This document shows, piece by piece, positions 1 through 10,362 of a stretch of DNA of 64,000 nt. Under the pieces are notes generated by a model. The model had not been told where the DNA came from. It saw only the letters and a program-made list of their open reading frames with translations, and searched no databases. The position numbers and the translations under genes were made by a program. How positions within the stretch are numbered: the first letter of the stretch is position 1; every line of letters begins with the position of its first letter. The DNA comes from Novosphingobium resinovorum (GTDB lineage: Bacteria > Pseudomonadota > Alphaproteobacteria > Sphingomonadales > Sphingomonadaceae): contig NZ_BSFC01000024.1 of NCBI RefSeq assembly GCF_027922145.1, positions 372,001 to 436,000 on the forward strand, written 5' to 3'.

Positions 1-203
1 TGATGGATTTCTGCCGCCACCTGGCGAAGCAGAACGGCGAGCAGATGGGCGCCGCCAAGGTGGCGATCGAACTGTGCGCCGAAGTCGGCCGCGATTCCGC
101 GCGCCATGTCGAGCGCATGGCGAACAGCGCGCTGATGCTGAACCCCGACTACATCGAGGGCATGGAAGCCTACCTCAAGGGCGTTGGCGGCAAGGGCAAG
201 TGA
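1..203 (+). CDS. C-terminal end of an enoyl-CoA hydratase/isomerase-like protein (partial)
   Basis: Only the last 66 or so codons lie in the window; the frame is open to the left edge, so the methionine at base 3 is probably internal. The helical C-terminus, with Met-Ala-Asn-Ser and Asn-Pro-Asp-Tyr-Ile-Glu-Gly followed by a Gly/Lys-rich end, resembles the tail of crotonase-family enoyl-CoA hydratases, where the last helix packs on the partner subunit. A catabolic role fits the acyl-CoA genes that follow. The family call is inference from a short tail. It converges on the TetR gene across a strong hairpin. Confidence 0.5.
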   Translation, partial: MDFCRHLAKQNGEQMGAAKVAIELCAEVGRDSARHVERMANSALMLNPDYIEGMEAYLKGVGGKGK

Positions 204-211
204 GGTCCGAT

Positions 212-237
212 TCCTCCCCCGGTGGGGGAGGATTTAT
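212..237. terminator. Rho-independent terminator between convergent genes
   Basis: A perfect 9-bp stem (TCCTCCCCC at 212-220, GGGGGAGGA at 224-232) with a 3-nt loop is followed by TTTAT. It lies 8 bases after the stop of the plus-strand gene and abuts the stop of the minus-strand TetR gene, so it can serve at least the plus-strand transcript. Confidence 0.7.
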
Positions 238-968
238 CTGCGCGCATCGCTGATCGCGAATTCCATCAGCCTTGCGCCGGGCACCAGATAACGATCCTCG
301 CTCATTTCCGGCTCGATGCCGACGAGCTTGCGCAGTTCGCGGTCGGTCACCAGTGTCACGGAACGCTCGATGCCGATCATCACCATCGTTGCCATTGAGG
401 TATGGGGTCCGAGACCGACCGGCTCGTCGCTCATCTGCCGCACGAGCAGCGCGATGATAGGACGGCTGCTGCGGATACGATGTGCCATCATGCGCGCATC
501 CTGCTGATCAGCCAGCGCATTGCGCAAGTGCAGCAGCCGTGAATGCCTTGCCCAGAAACCATGGTAGGCGCGCACGAAGGCATAGCAGCGCGCGTAGAGT
601 TCCTCGTCCGCCCAGCGCTCGCGAGCGAGCGAGAGGTAATCGTTCTCCGCCGTCGCCATGACCGGGTCGAGCACCGCCAGCAACAGTTCGGTCATGTCGG
701 TGAAGTAGTTGTAAACCGAGGTCATGCCCAGCGACGCCCCCCGCGCTACGCGGGCGAGCGTCACCGGCTCCTCCGAATCCTCGATCAGTTCTATCGCCGC
801 AGCCAGGATGCGCTCACGCGTCACCCTGCCTTTGCGGCCTAGGCGCTGTCCGTTGAGATTGTGGCTGACCGCAGCACAGGCGGTGATCACCGCAGCCGCA
901 AGGGGCTGAGGCAGACCCGCGAAGTGATCGGTCTCTACACTCTCTTCAGGCCCCACCCGTCTAATCAT
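234..968 (-). CDS. TetR/AcrR-family transcriptional regulator
   Basis: The 244-residue protein has a helix-turn-helix at about residues 50-95, including the typical recognition-helix end SVYNYF, followed by an all-helical ligand-binding domain. It has about 40 extra residues before the HTH, so a shorter start is possible. The aldehyde dehydrogenase gene ends 6 bases upstream on the same strand, so the regulator is probably the last gene of that unit and may control it. The ligand is unknown; an acyl-CoA or the pathway substrate would fit the setting. Confidence 0.85.
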   Translation of the reverse strand: MIRRVGPEESVETDHFAGLPQPLAAAVITACAAVSHNLNGQRLGRKGRVTRERILAAAIELIEDSEEPVTLARVARGASLGMTSVYNYFTDMTELLLAVLDPVMATAENDYLSLARERWADEELYARCYAFVRAYHGFWARHSRLLHLRNALADQQDARMMAHRIRSSRPIIALLVRQMSDEPVGLGPHTSMATMVMIGIERSVTLVTDRELRKLVGIEPEMSEDRYLVPGARLMEFAISDARR

Positions 969-974
969 CGCGTC

Positions 975-2456
975 TCAGGCGGCTTCCACTTGCCCGACCG
1001 GCCAGGCGAGCAGCTTGACGTCGGTGAATTCCTCGATGCCTTCCAGACCCCATTCGCGGCCCATGCCGCTGGCCTTGAAGCCGCCGAAGGGAATGTCGCC
1101 GGCGATGCACATGCCGTTGTTCACGCTCATCGAACCGGTGCGCACCTTGCGCGCAATGTTGATCGCGCGGTCGTGGCTGCCCGAGACGCCGCCCGAAAGG
1201 CCGTAGGAACTTTCGTTGGCGATGCGGATGGCATCCTCGTCGTCCTCGTAGGGAATGACGACCAGAACGGGGCCGAAGATCTCTTCCTGAGCGATGCGCA
1301 TGTCATTGGTAACGTCCACGAAGCATGTCGGCTCCACGAAATATCCGCCGCCCTTGTCCGGACGGATGTTGCCACCCGCAAGCAAGGTCGCGCCTTCCTG
1401 CTGGCCTAGGTCGATGTAGCTCTTCACCCGCTCCATCTGCCGCTTCGACACGACGGGGCCCATGATGTGCGCCGGGTTTTCGACGTCTCCCCAGTTGTCG
1501 CCGAAGTTGCCGTAGGCGCCCTTGAGGATGGCCTTGGCCTCTTCGTAGCGGCTCTGCGGAACCAGCAGGCGCGAATGGACGGCGCAGCCCTGCCCGGCGT
1601 GGAAGACCAGCATGGTCATGCCCACGTCCATCGCGAAGTTGGGCGCATCGTCGAGCACAATCTTGGCCGACTTGCCGCCCAGTTCGAGGAACACCCGCTT
1701 CAGCGTCGGCGCGCCCTGCTCCATGATGCGCTTGCCGACGCCGGTGGAACCGGTGAACGAGATCAGGTCGACACGCGGATCGGTAACCAGCATCTCGCCT
1801 GCCAGCGCCGCGTCGGCGCCGAACACGACATTGATGACGCCATCCGGGAAGCCTGCCTCGGCTGCCAGCTCACCGAAGATCGCGCCCATGCCCGGAGTAT
1901 CCGGCGCCGGCTTGAGGATCACCGTGCAACCGGCCAGCAGCGCTGCCACGACCTTGCCGATGTTGACGTAGAGCGGCACGTTCCACGGCGTGATGGCGCC
2001 GACGACGCCCACCGCCTCGCGCACGCCGAGGCGCTTGTGGATCATGCCGAAGGCTGGCTTCTCGCCGTAGTCCTTCTCCCACTCGAGCTTGTCGAACACG
2101 GCCATGTAATCGTCCCAGCCGTCGATCGCCATGCCGACATGAGCGCGGCCCACGGCGCCCTGCGCCGCGCCGGCCTCATGGATCGCCAGTTGTGCCAGGC
2201 GGGGGCGTTCACGCTCGAACAGTTCGCGATACTTCTTGACCAAGGCGACGCGCTTTTCGACGTTGGTGGACCAGTCGGTCTCGTCGAAGGCGCGGCGGGC
2301 GGCGGCGATCGCTTCGTTCACGTCGGCGGCAGTGGCGTCAGCCGCCTTGCCGACGGGCTCGCCGGTCCAGGGGCTGATGACGTCGAAAGTAGCGCCTCCG
2401 GTGGCATCGCGCAGCTTGCCGTCGATGTAGAGCCGGGCTTCGGGAAGAGTGGTCAT
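975..2456 (-). CDS. NAD(P)-dependent aldehyde dehydrogenase
   Basis: The 493-residue length is typical of the ALDH superfamily. Visible family features are the TPWNVP nucleotide-binding segment (156-161), Lys182 in KPAPDTP, the GSTGVGK stretch (236-242), the general base Glu258 in LELGGK and the catalytic Cys291 in GQGC. It oxidises an aldehyde to an acid, presumably an intermediate of the local catabolic pathway. It lies between an SDR gene (35 bases upstream) and the TetR gene (6 bases downstream) on the same strand. Substrate specificity cannot be read from the sequence. Confidence 0.92.
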   Translation of the reverse strand: MTTLPEARLYIDGKLRDATGGATFDVISPWTGEPVGKAADATAADVNEAIAAARRAFDETDWSTNVEKRVALVKKYRELFERERPRLAQLAIHEAGAAQGAVGRAHVGMAIDGWDDYMAVFDKLEWEKDYGEKPAFGMIHKRLGVREAVGVVGAITPWNVPLYVNIGKVVAALLAGCTVILKPAPDTPGMGAIFGELAAEAGFPDGVINVVFGADAALAGEMLVTDPRVDLISFTGSTGVGKRIMEQGAPTLKRVFLELGGKSAKIVLDDAPNFAMDVGMTMLVFHAGQGCAVHSRLLVPQSRYEEAKAILKGAYGNFGDNWGDVENPAHIMGPVVSKRQMERVKSYIDLGQQEGATLLAGGNIRPDKGGGYFVEPTCFVDVTNDMRIAQEEIFGPVLVVIPYEDDEDAIRIANESSYGLSGGVSGSHDRAINIARKVRTGSMSVNNGMCIAGDIPFGGFKASGMGREWGLEGIEEFTDVKLLAWPVGQVEAA

Positions 2457-2491
2457 GTCATGTCCTTCAAGAGAGGGTCAGGCCCGGATGG

Positions 2492-3229
2492 TCAGATCTT
2501 GCGCGCGCCGATCGAGACGTGGCTGACGCGCACGTCTGGCGGCAGGTCGATCACCGCGCGGAACACGGAAGTGGGCGACGCGGAATGCGAAACCGGCCGC
2601 GCGCGCAGGTCCAGCCCGTTCTTCGCGCAGCCCATGTGGAACCGCATGGCGGCATCGCGGTCCCAATTCGGCGAGGACTTGCCGTCATCGTACATCGGCC
2701 CGGCGCGCAGCAGGGCGACGCGGATCCCGGATTCCTCCAGTTCCGCCTCCAGCGCGGTTGTGAACATCTCCAGCCCCGCCTTGCTCGACTGGTAGAGCGA
2801 GAGCATCACGAACGGCACAGCGACGGACTCGCTGCCCACGTTGATAATCAGGCCGCCGCTCTCCATCATCGGGATCGCCGCACGGCAGCAGTAGATCGGC
2901 CCCTTGAGATTGGTGTTCAGAATGCCGTCGATCTGCTCGTCGGTCGCCTCGGCCACGGTGAATGGCTCGTAGATCCCGGCATTGTTGATCAGGACATCGA
3001 TCTTCGGATGCGCCTCGGCGATCTGCGCGAAGGCGGTGCGTACCGAGCCCGCATCGGCGACGTCGCATTCGATCGCCAGGGCCGGCCCGCCCAGTTCGTC
3101 CGCAAGGGCCTGCACCTTGGACAAGGTGCGGCCGAGCAGGATCACGGTTTCACCCTCACTGGCGAAACGCTGCGCCAGAGCCTTGCCGAGGCCTGCTCCG
3201 GCACCTGTGATGACGATGGTCTTGCCCAC
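2492..3229 (-). CDS. Short-chain dehydrogenase/reductase (SDR)
   Basis: This is a classical SDR: cofactor motif TGAGAGLG (8-15), NNAG (82-85), a catalytic Ser at about 133-135 and YxxxK at 146-150. I chose the GTG at 3229 rather than the ATG at 3289, because GGAGGA lies 6 bases before the GTG and the extra 20 residues are unlike an SDR N-terminus. That gives 245 residues, the usual length. It probably interconverts a hydroxyl and a keto group on the substrate handled by the neighbouring aldehyde dehydrogenase and CoA ligase. Confidence 0.88.
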   Translation of the reverse strand: MGKTIVITGAGAGLGKALAQRFASEGETVILLGRTLSKVQALADELGGPALAIECDVADAGSVRTAFAQIAEAHPKIDVLINNAGIYEPFTVAEATDEQIDGILNTNLKGPIYCCRAAIPMMESGGLIINVGSESVAVPFVMLSLYQSSKAGLEMFTTALEAELEESGIRVALLRAGPMYDDGKSSPNWDRDAAMRFHMGCAKNGLDLRARPVSHSASPTSVFRAVIDLPPDVRVSHVSIGARKI

Positions 3230-3356
3230 GCTTCCTCCGCTCCCTTCGCCGCCCGCTGCATGAGGGTCGGCTGCTTCGGAGAGTACCATAGCGGCTCGCT
3301 CTGGCCCCGCCTATCGCCGGACGACGCGCCCCAGCGATTACATCAGAGCGATGACG

Positions 3357-3776
3357 TCATGTGGAAGGCCGCGCGACCTCAAGGATCAGCCGCGTCAGCA
3401 CCTGCTCGGCGATTCTCCACCCTCCGGGCGTGCGCACGCAGATCTCGTGATAGTGGCCATAGCCGGTGAGCGCGAAGTCGCCCTTGATGACCCGGTCCTG
3501 CATCGCCCATACTACTTGCGCCCGGTCGCCGAAGATGGCGATCTCGGGCGAATGAATCTGGTGCGCGGTCCGGGCGTTCGCCAGCGCCTCGCTGACCTGC
3601 GCGACGAAACGGTCGCGGCCCTGCTCCCGGGTGCCGCCGCTGGCTGTCGTGTCGAGCACGCAGTCCTCGGTGAAAAGCTGTTTCCAGCCCTCCCAGTCCT
3701 TCGTGTCGAGCAGGCGGCAATAGGCGGCCTTGAGGTTGCAGAGGGCGAGCCAGTCGGCGAAGTCGGGCTCGCCCAC
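3357..3776 (-). CDS. SnoaL-like / NTF2-fold protein
   Basis: The 139-residue protein has the pattern of the SnoaL_4 group: an N-terminal helix pair with CRLLDTKDWEGW, then FTEDCVLD, and later strands with IAIFGDRAQVVWAM and GWRIAE. Members include ketosteroid-isomerase-like and polyketide cyclase-like enzymes and small ring-modifying proteins. Its start is 3 bases after the stop of the upstream CoA ligase gene, so the two are co-transcribed. An isomerase or hydratase role on a cyclic substrate is plausible but unproven. Confidence 0.75.
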   Translation of the reverse strand: MGEPDFADWLALCNLKAAYCRLLDTKDWEGWKQLFTEDCVLDTTASGGTREQGRDRFVAQVSEALANARTAHQIHSPEIAIFGDRAQVVWAMQDRVIKGDFALTGYGHYHEICVRTPGGWRIAEQVLTRLILEVARPST

Positions 3777-3779
3777 CGC

Positions 3780-5483
3780 TCAGGCGTCCGCCAGCCGTTC
3801 CGCTGCCAGCTTGCGCAGTTCGGCGGTCTTGATCTTGGAGCTGCCGGTAGTCTTGAGATCGTCCTCGGCGACGAAGAGGATGCGGCGGGGCAGCTTGTAG
3901 CTGGCCAGCTTCTCCTTCGCGAAATCGCGGATCGCCTCGGGACTGGGGCTGGTTCCCTCGACCGGCACGATGCACGAGACCACGAGTTCGCCTAGCAGTT
4001 CGTCGGGCACGCCCACCGTCTGCGAGACCTTCACTTCCGGATGCGCCCGGATGACCTCGTCGATCTCCAGCGGAGAAACATTCGCGCCGCCGGTCTTGAT
4101 GATGTCGTTGAGGCGGCCTTCCCAGAACAGGCGGCCCTCTGCGTCCACATAGCCCCCGTCTGCAGTGCGCAGGAAACCGTCTCCATCGGTCGAGTCGCCC
4201 AGCGGAATGCCGAGGTAGCCTAGCATCACCGTCGCCCCCTTCACCGCGATCTCCCCGCGTTCACCCAGCGGCATGGTGGCGCCGGTGAGCGGATCAACGA
4301 TCTTGATCGTGGAGCCCGCCGTCGGGATCCCGTGGGACTTGCCCGCGACAGCCTCGGGCGTTCCGGCGGGGAAGACGGTGATGAGCGTGAATGTCTCGGT
4401 ATTGCCGTAAGCCTGTCCGGGCTCGCGCCAGGTGGTCGATACGGTGGGCTGACGGGCGATCGGCATGTTCGCATCGACGTAGACCAGCGACGACAGGTCG
4501 ACGTCGCGATAGTTCGGCGCGGCCTCCAGCTGCGGCCACTGATGCGGCCACGCGAGCGCCATGTTGGCCCGCTCCGCCGCCATGAGGTCAAGTGCCTCGG
4601 CCGCGTCGAACCAGCGCTGCAATACCAGCGTGCCTCCGCGCGAGAGCGTGCCGCCGAGCGCCGATGCGAAGTTGCCCGACCAGAAGAAGCCGTTCGCCGA
4701 CCACGTCCGGGCGGGCAGGTCGTCACGGATGGCGTACCACTGCGGCCAGCGCCAGAGCTGCAGGCACACGCCGCGGTGGGCGCTGAGAATACCCTTGGCC
4801 TTGCCGGTCGAGCCCGAGGAGAACAGCAGGATGCCGGGGTCCGACGGCGCCACCGCATCGCTCGCCGCAAGGACGAGGTCTTCTGCCACGTTGCGGCCGC
4901 GCGCGGCAAAGGCGGCGAAACCCTCGATCATGCCGAAGGCCTCTTCGCTGTCGATCATCGCGGCGTAGCGCAGGAACGGGAACTTGCGCGAAGCGAGCGT
5001 GCCGGGCTCGGCGGTCAGGACTTCGGGTTCCAGCCCGGCCAGCATTTGGGCGAAGTCCTTCCTGAGCACCGAGCGCTCCAGCAGCAGCACCGACACGCCC
5101 GAGGCCTTGAGCACCACTTCCAGCTCGGCAGGCGTGAAGAACGTGCTGACCGGCGTAGCCACGCAGCCCGCGAGCGCCGCGCCGAAGACGGCGGACAGGA
5201 ACTCCGGCCGGTTGGTCATCAGCACACCGACGCGCGTGCCTTTCCCCGTCCCCAGCGCGATGAGCGACTTCGCCACCTCCAGCGAGCGGGCGTAGAGATC
5301 GTCGTAAGTCCAGCGCACTGCGTCAGCGTCAAGGTGGATCACCGCGGCCTCGCGCGGGCCGTAGCGCGCGGCGATTTCGCGCACGTAGCCGCCCAGCGTG
5401 AGCGCGCCTATGCCCTGCTCCTCGCCGAGCGGAATGCCGTGGACCACGGAGAGACCATCCGCCACCTTGACCGAACCCGTCAT
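3780..5483 (-). CDS. AMP-forming acyl-CoA synthetase (ANL superfamily)
   Basis: This 567-residue enzyme activates a carboxylic acid with ATP and CoA. The P-loop-like SSGSTGKAKG lies at 222-231, YGNTET at about 363, and the C-terminal hinge is in GRLNDIIKTGGANVSPLEIDE. The usual PRTxxGK end is replaced by KTTGSSKIKT, which still supplies lysines for the adenylation step. It is the likely entry enzyme for the acid degraded by the surrounding genes, with AcuI-like, SnoaL-like, SDR and ALDH genes on the same strand. The substrate is not identifiable. Confidence 0.9.
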   Translation of the reverse strand: MTGSVKVADGLSVVHGIPLGEEQGIGALTLGGYVREIAARYGPREAAVIHLDADAVRWTYDDLYARSLEVAKSLIALGTGKGTRVGVLMTNRPEFLSAVFGAALAGCVATPVSTFFTPAELEVVLKASGVSVLLLERSVLRKDFAQMLAGLEPEVLTAEPGTLASRKFPFLRYAAMIDSEEAFGMIEGFAAFAARGRNVAEDLVLAASDAVAPSDPGILLFSSGSTGKAKGILSAHRGVCLQLWRWPQWYAIRDDLPARTWSANGFFWSGNFASALGGTLSRGGTLVLQRWFDAAEALDLMAAERANMALAWPHQWPQLEAAPNYRDVDLSSLVYVDANMPIARQPTVSTTWREPGQAYGNTETFTLITVFPAGTPEAVAGKSHGIPTAGSTIKIVDPLTGATMPLGERGEIAVKGATVMLGYLGIPLGDSTDGDGFLRTADGGYVDAEGRLFWEGRLNDIIKTGGANVSPLEIDEVIRAHPEVKVSQTVGVPDELLGELVVSCIVPVEGTSPSPEAIRDFAKEKLASYKLPRRILFVAEDDLKTTGSSKIKTAELRKLAAERLADA

Positions 5484-5538
5484 GCCATCCTCTTCATTAT
5501 GGTGAAGCGGCGGGCTCGCGGCCCGCCGCCTTTCACGG

Positions 5539-6522
<984 letters not shown>

Positions 6523-6659
6523 CTCTGGCGAACTCCCTCTTCGGCCCGATACGGGGTCGAACTCGCCTGCCGTGCTGACGGGTTCGGACCCCATGCGTCA
6601 ATGCCGGCGGGACATGGCATCGCGGAGGCGAAATGGAAGTGCGGGGCCGGTAACCCAAC

Positions 6660-6692
6660 CATCCCTTCGCTATGCTCGCAATGACGGCGATA
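6660..6692. repeat. Half copy of a dispersed REP-like repeat (family A)
   Basis: The segment around CTTCGCTATGCTCGCAATGACGG is an inverted, degenerate half of the ATTGCGAGCG-AAGCAATCC repeat that occurs as full inverted pairs at 12,468-12,543 and 37,918-37,992. It lies in the gap between the acuI start and the stop of a TetR gene. Confidence 0.55.
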
Positions 6693-6729
6693 GAGTACCG
6701 AGGATAACGGACGAGGAATGATTCCCCTC

Positions 6730-7398
6730 TCAGTCCCGCTTGGCCCCATCCTCCGCCGCCAGCCGCGCCGCCACTTCGGGAAAGTGCGAGGCGTTCATCG
6801 AGCCGTACATCGAGAGGCGCAATATCTCGTGGCTGAAGCGCTTGGTCAGCGCATTGCGCTCCTCCTCGTTCGCGGCATGGGCGCGCGCGAAGATCGGCCA
6901 GAAGAACACGCCGGCAAGGTTCATCACCGAGAACACCTCGGCATCGATCCCCGGCATCGCCAGCTTGGTATCGGCAAAGCGCTGCAGCGATCCCGCATAC
7001 TCGCGCCAGAACGGGTCCTGGCTGGGGTCGGGCGACGCCAGCACCTGCTGCAGCCAGACGCGGCAGATTTCCGGGTTCTCCATGGCGAAATCGCACAGGC
7101 GGTCGGTGAGCGCGGCGGTGTCGACTTCCTCGACGCGGCGATCGCCGATCGTCTCGGGATCGCCGAACACGGCGCGGAACAGCTTGTCCGAGACCCACTG
7201 GATCGTCGCCTCGATCAGCTTCTCGCGCGTTTCGAAGTGCTGGTAGGCTGTGCCCCGGTTGACGGCCGCCAGATGCGCCACGGCTGAGAGGCTGACCCCC
7301 TCAAGCCCGTCCTTTGCCAGCAGGTTGCTGGCCGCCTCGAGGATCGTCTCGCGCGTCGCAATCGGGTCCCTGACCCTGCGCCTGGTCCTCGCTTCCAT
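6730..7398 (-). CDS. TetR-family transcriptional regulator
   Basis: The 222-residue protein has an N-terminal basic stretch (ARTRRRVRD), an HTH at about residues 16-60 with the recognition-helix end TAYQHF, and a helical effector domain rich in Trp and Phe. It lies upstream of, and in the same direction as, the acuI/ligase/SDR genes, and is the likely local regulator. An imperfect TGTG-ATA-CACA dyad at 7471-7481, about 75 bases before its start, could be its operator. Confidence 0.85.
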   Translation of the reverse strand: MEARTRRRVRDPIATRETILEAASNLLAKDGLEGVSLSAVAHLAAVNRGTAYQHFETREKLIEATIQWVSDKLFRAVFGDPETIGDRRVEEVDTAALTDRLCDFAMENPEICRVWLQQVLASPDPSQDPFWREYAGSLQRFADTKLAMPGIDAEVFSVMNLAGVFFWPIFARAHAANEEERNALTKRFSHEILRLSMYGSMNASHFPEVAARLAAEDGAKRD

Positions 7399-7702
7399 GT
7401 CTGCCCCCGATTACCCGTAAAAGGGGGCGGCTATAGCGGGGGCGTCACTGAACAGCAATGTTGACTGAGATGTGATACACAATCGATAGCAAAATGCCGT
7501 GGGGGCGTTGTGCCGCGAATGCAGTTCTTGCGTCAGACCGCCCGTCATCCCAACGAAGGCTGGGACCGCTGGCGGCCTGACGAGAGCTTGCGCCGAGGCT
7601 TCGGCGAATGACGCTGCGGCCTCACGCAGGCTTGCATGATGGCCACAACGGTCCCAGCTTTCGCTGGGATGACGACGCAGTGGGCGAATGAAGGGGCCGC
7701 GC
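7399..7702. other. Intergenic region with repeat pair
   Basis: No gene is visible in these 304 bases. The left part should carry the promoter of the TetR gene, and TGTGATACACA at 7471-7481 is a possible operator. The right part is occupied by an inverted pair of a 25-base repeat (family C). Confidence 0.5.
7543..7674. repeat. Inverted pair of dispersed repeat (family C)
   Basis: A 25-base unit beginning GTCATCCCAACGAAGGCTGG at 7543 recurs in inverted orientation ending at about 7674 with two mismatches. The spacer is about 80 bases. Each unit is itself partly palindromic (CCCAGC-GAAA-GCTGGG type), like the short REP-type elements between genes of sphingomonads. Confidence 0.75.
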
Positions 7703-8440
7703 TCAAACCAGCGCCGCGACCTCGCGCAGCACCATGTCGGCGTGTTCCTTCCGGCAGATCAGCAGGTCGGGCATGTAGACGTCCTCGCGGTTGTAGACCA
7801 AAGGCGAACCGTCGATCCGCGAGACGTGCAGCCCCCAGCCGAGCGCCACGGCGGCCGGCGCGCAACTGTCCCATTCGTACTGCCCGCCCGAGTGCAGGTA
7901 GATGTCCGCCTGCCCGAGCAGGATCGCCATGGCCTTGGCCCCGGCCGAGCCCATCGGCACGAGTTCGGCGCCGATCGTCTCGGCAACGCTGGTGGCCTCC
8001 TTCGCGGGCCGGGTGCGGCTGACGACCATGCGCAGCTTTTCCGGCGCGGGCGGAACCTCGCCCGGCTGGTCCGAGCGCAGCACGAGGTCGGCGCCCGGTA
8101 GCGCCACCGCGCCCAGCACCGGCACGCCGTCCACCGCAAGGCCGACATGGACCGCCCAGTCGGCGCGCTCCTCGCCGTATTCGCGGGTGCCGTCCACGGG
8201 GTCCACGATCCACACCCGGCTCATGGCCAGGCGCTCGGCGTTGTCCTTCTCTTCCTCGGAGAGCAGGCCGTCCTCGGGACGCTGCTCACGCAGGGCGTGG
8301 CAGAGGAACTGGTTGGCGGTCTGGTCGCCCGCCTTGCCCAGTGCTTTCCCGCCGAACAGGCCGGAGCCGCGCACGCTGAGGAGGATCTTGCCCGCCTCAT
8401 CCGCCAGCTTCGCTGCGAGATCGCCGTCGGTATAGGACAT
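7703..8440 (-). CDS. cysQ: 3'(2'),5'-bisphosphate nucleotidase CysQ
   Basis: This is an inositol-monophosphatase-family protein of 245 residues. The metal site is visible as SEEE (61-64) and DPVDGT (80-85), with the second aspartate motif in YEWDSCAPAA. CysQ removes the 3'-phosphate of PAP or PAPS, preventing their build-up during sulfate assimilation. Its ATG overlaps the stop of cysNC by one base (TGATG), so it is the third gene of the cysD-cysNC-cysQ operon, which supports this function over inositol phosphatase. Confidence 0.92.
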   Translation of the reverse strand: MSYTDGDLAAKLADEAGKILLSVRGSGLFGGKALGKAGDQTANQFLCHALREQRPEDGLLSEEEKDNAERLAMSRVWIVDPVDGTREYGEERADWAVHVGLAVDGVPVLGAVALPGADLVLRSDQPGEVPPAPEKLRMVVSRTRPAKEATSVAETIGAELVPMGSAGAKAMAILLGQADIYLHSGGQYEWDSCAPAAVALGWGLHVSRIDGSPLVYNREDVYMPDLLICRKEHADMVLREVAALV

Positions 8441-10362
8441 CAGGCGTCTCCCAGCAGGGTGTTGACGATGAGTTCAGCCGCTTCCTCCGGCGAGATCACC
8501 GTCGTGTCGATCCGCACCTCGGGATTGCGCGGCGCTTCGTAAGGGCTGTCGATGCCGGTGAAGTTCTTCAGCTCACCGGAACGCGCCTTCTTGTAGAGGC
8601 CCTTGACGTCGCGCGCCTCGGCGACCTTCAGCGGGGTGTCGATGAACACCTCGATGAACTCGCCCTCGGGCAGCATCGCGCGCACCATCTCGCGGTCCGC
8701 CTGGAACGGCGAGATGAAGGCAGTGATGACGATCAGCCCTGCGTCGGTCATCAGCTTCGAGACTTCGCCCACGCGGCGGATGTTCTCGATGCGGTCGGCC
8801 TCGGTGAAGCCCAGATCCTTGTTCAGACCGTGGCGCACGTTGTCGCCGTCGAGCAGGAAGGTGTGCCGGTTCATCCGGTGCAGCTTCTTCTCGACCATGT
8901 TGGCGATCGTGGACTTGCCCGAACCCGAAAGACCGGTGAACCACAGCACGGCGGGCTTCTGGTTCTTGAGGCCCGCATGCTGCTTGCGGTCGATGTCGAC
9001 TGCCTGCCAGTGCACGTTCTGCGAACGGCGCAAGCTGAAGTTGAGCATGCCCGCTGCGACGGTCGCGTTGGTCATCTTGTCGATCAGGATGAAGCCGCCG
9101 AGCGTACGGTTTTCGGCATAAGGCTCGAAGACGACCTGCTTGTCGGTGGTCAGTTCCGCCACGCCGATGGCGTTGAGGTCCAGCGTCTTGGCCGCCATGT
9201 GCTCCATGGTGTTGACGTTGACCGTGTACTTGGGCTCGGCCACGGTGGCGGAGACCTGCTGTGTGCCCAGCTTGAGCCAGTAGGCGCGGCCAGGGATCAG
9301 CGCCTCGTCGGCCAGCCACACGATCGTCGATTCGAACTGGTCGGCGGTCTGCGGCGGATTGTCGGCGACCGAGATGACCGAGCCGCGCGAGCAGTCGATT
9401 TCATCTTCGAAACACACCGTAACCGACTGGCCGGCAACGGCTTCGTCGAGATCGCCGTCATAGGTAACGACGCGGGTGATCGCGCTGGTCTTGCCCGAGG
9501 GCAGGACGCGGATCTTGTCGCCCGGCTTGACGCTGCCGGTGGCGATGAGGCCCGAGAAGCCGCGGAAGTCGAGGTTGGGACGGTTCACCCACTGCACCGG
9601 CAGGCGGAACGGCTTGTCGGCATCGACCGAGGAGAGAACCTCGACGGTTTCGAGGTGCTCCACCAGCGTCGGCCCCTTGTACCAGGGGGTATTGGCCGAA
9701 GGCGTGGTGATGTTGTCGCCCTTGAAGCCGGAGATCGGCATCGCGGTGAAGCTGTCGATCCCGATCGACCTGGCGAACTCGGCGTAGTCCTTGACGATGC
9801 CGTCGAACACGGCCTGGTCGTAGTCGACGAGGTCCATCTTGTTCACCGCCAGGACGATGTTCTTGATGCCGATCAGGTGGCACAAGTACGAATGGCGGCG
9901 CGTCTGCACCAGCACGCCCTTGCGCGCATCGATCAGGATCACCGCGAGGTCGGCGGTCGAGGCGCCGGTCACCATGTTGCGGGTGTACTGTTCGTGGCCG
10001 GGGCAGTCTGCGACGATGAACTTGCGCTTCTCGGTGTTGAAGAAGCGGTAGGCCACGTCGATCGTGATGCCCTGCTCGCGCTCGGCAGCAAGGCCGTCGA
10101 CGAGGAGCGCGAAGTCGATCTCCTGCCCCTGCGTGCCGACCTTCTTGGAGTCGGCGGTGAGCGCGTCGAGCTGGTCCTCGAAGATCATCTTCGAATCGTA
10201 GAGCAGGCGCCCGATCAGGGTGGACTTGCCGTCGTCGACGCTGCCGCAGGTGATGAAGCGCAGCATCGTCTTGTGCTCGTGCTGGACGAGGTAGGCGTCG
10301 ATGTCCTCGGCGATGAGCTTGTCGGTAACGTAGACCGCTTCCTTGGTGTCGATGTCGGCCAT
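8440..10362 (-). CDS. cysNC: Bifunctional sulfate adenylyltransferase subunit 1 / APS kinase (CysNC)
   Basis: The 640-residue fusion begins with an EF-Tu-like GTPase: G1 motif GSVDDGKST (40-48), DCPGH (119-123) and NKMD. It ends with an APS kinase carrying GLSGSGKST at about 475-483. With CysD it makes APS from ATP and sulfate using GTP hydrolysis, then phosphorylates APS to PAPS. Fused CysNC is common in alphaproteobacteria. The gene overlaps cysD and cysQ by one base each, implying translational coupling. Confidence 0.96.
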   Translation of the reverse strand: MADIDTKEAVYVTDKLIAEDIDAYLVQHEHKTMLRFITCGSVDDGKSTLIGRLLYDSKMIFEDQLDALTADSKKVGTQGQEIDFALLVDGLAAEREQGITIDVAYRFFNTEKRKFIVADCPGHEQYTRNMVTGASTADLAVILIDARKGVLVQTRRHSYLCHLIGIKNIVLAVNKMDLVDYDQAVFDGIVKDYAEFARSIGIDSFTAMPISGFKGDNITTPSANTPWYKGPTLVEHLETVEVLSSVDADKPFRLPVQWVNRPNLDFRGFSGLIATGSVKPGDKIRVLPSGKTSAITRVVTYDGDLDEAVAGQSVTVCFEDEIDCSRGSVISVADNPPQTADQFESTIVWLADEALIPGRAYWLKLGTQQVSATVAEPKYTVNVNTMEHMAAKTLDLNAIGVAELTTDKQVVFEPYAENRTLGGFILIDKMTNATVAAGMLNFSLRRSQNVHWQAVDIDRKQHAGLKNQKPAVLWFTGLSGSGKSTIANMVEKKLHRMNRHTFLLDGDNVRHGLNKDLGFTEADRIENIRRVGEVSKLMTDAGLIVITAFISPFQADREMVRAMLPEGEFIEVFIDTPLKVAEARDVKGLYKKARSGELKNFTGIDSPYEAPRNPEVRIDTTVISPEEAAELIVNTLLGDA

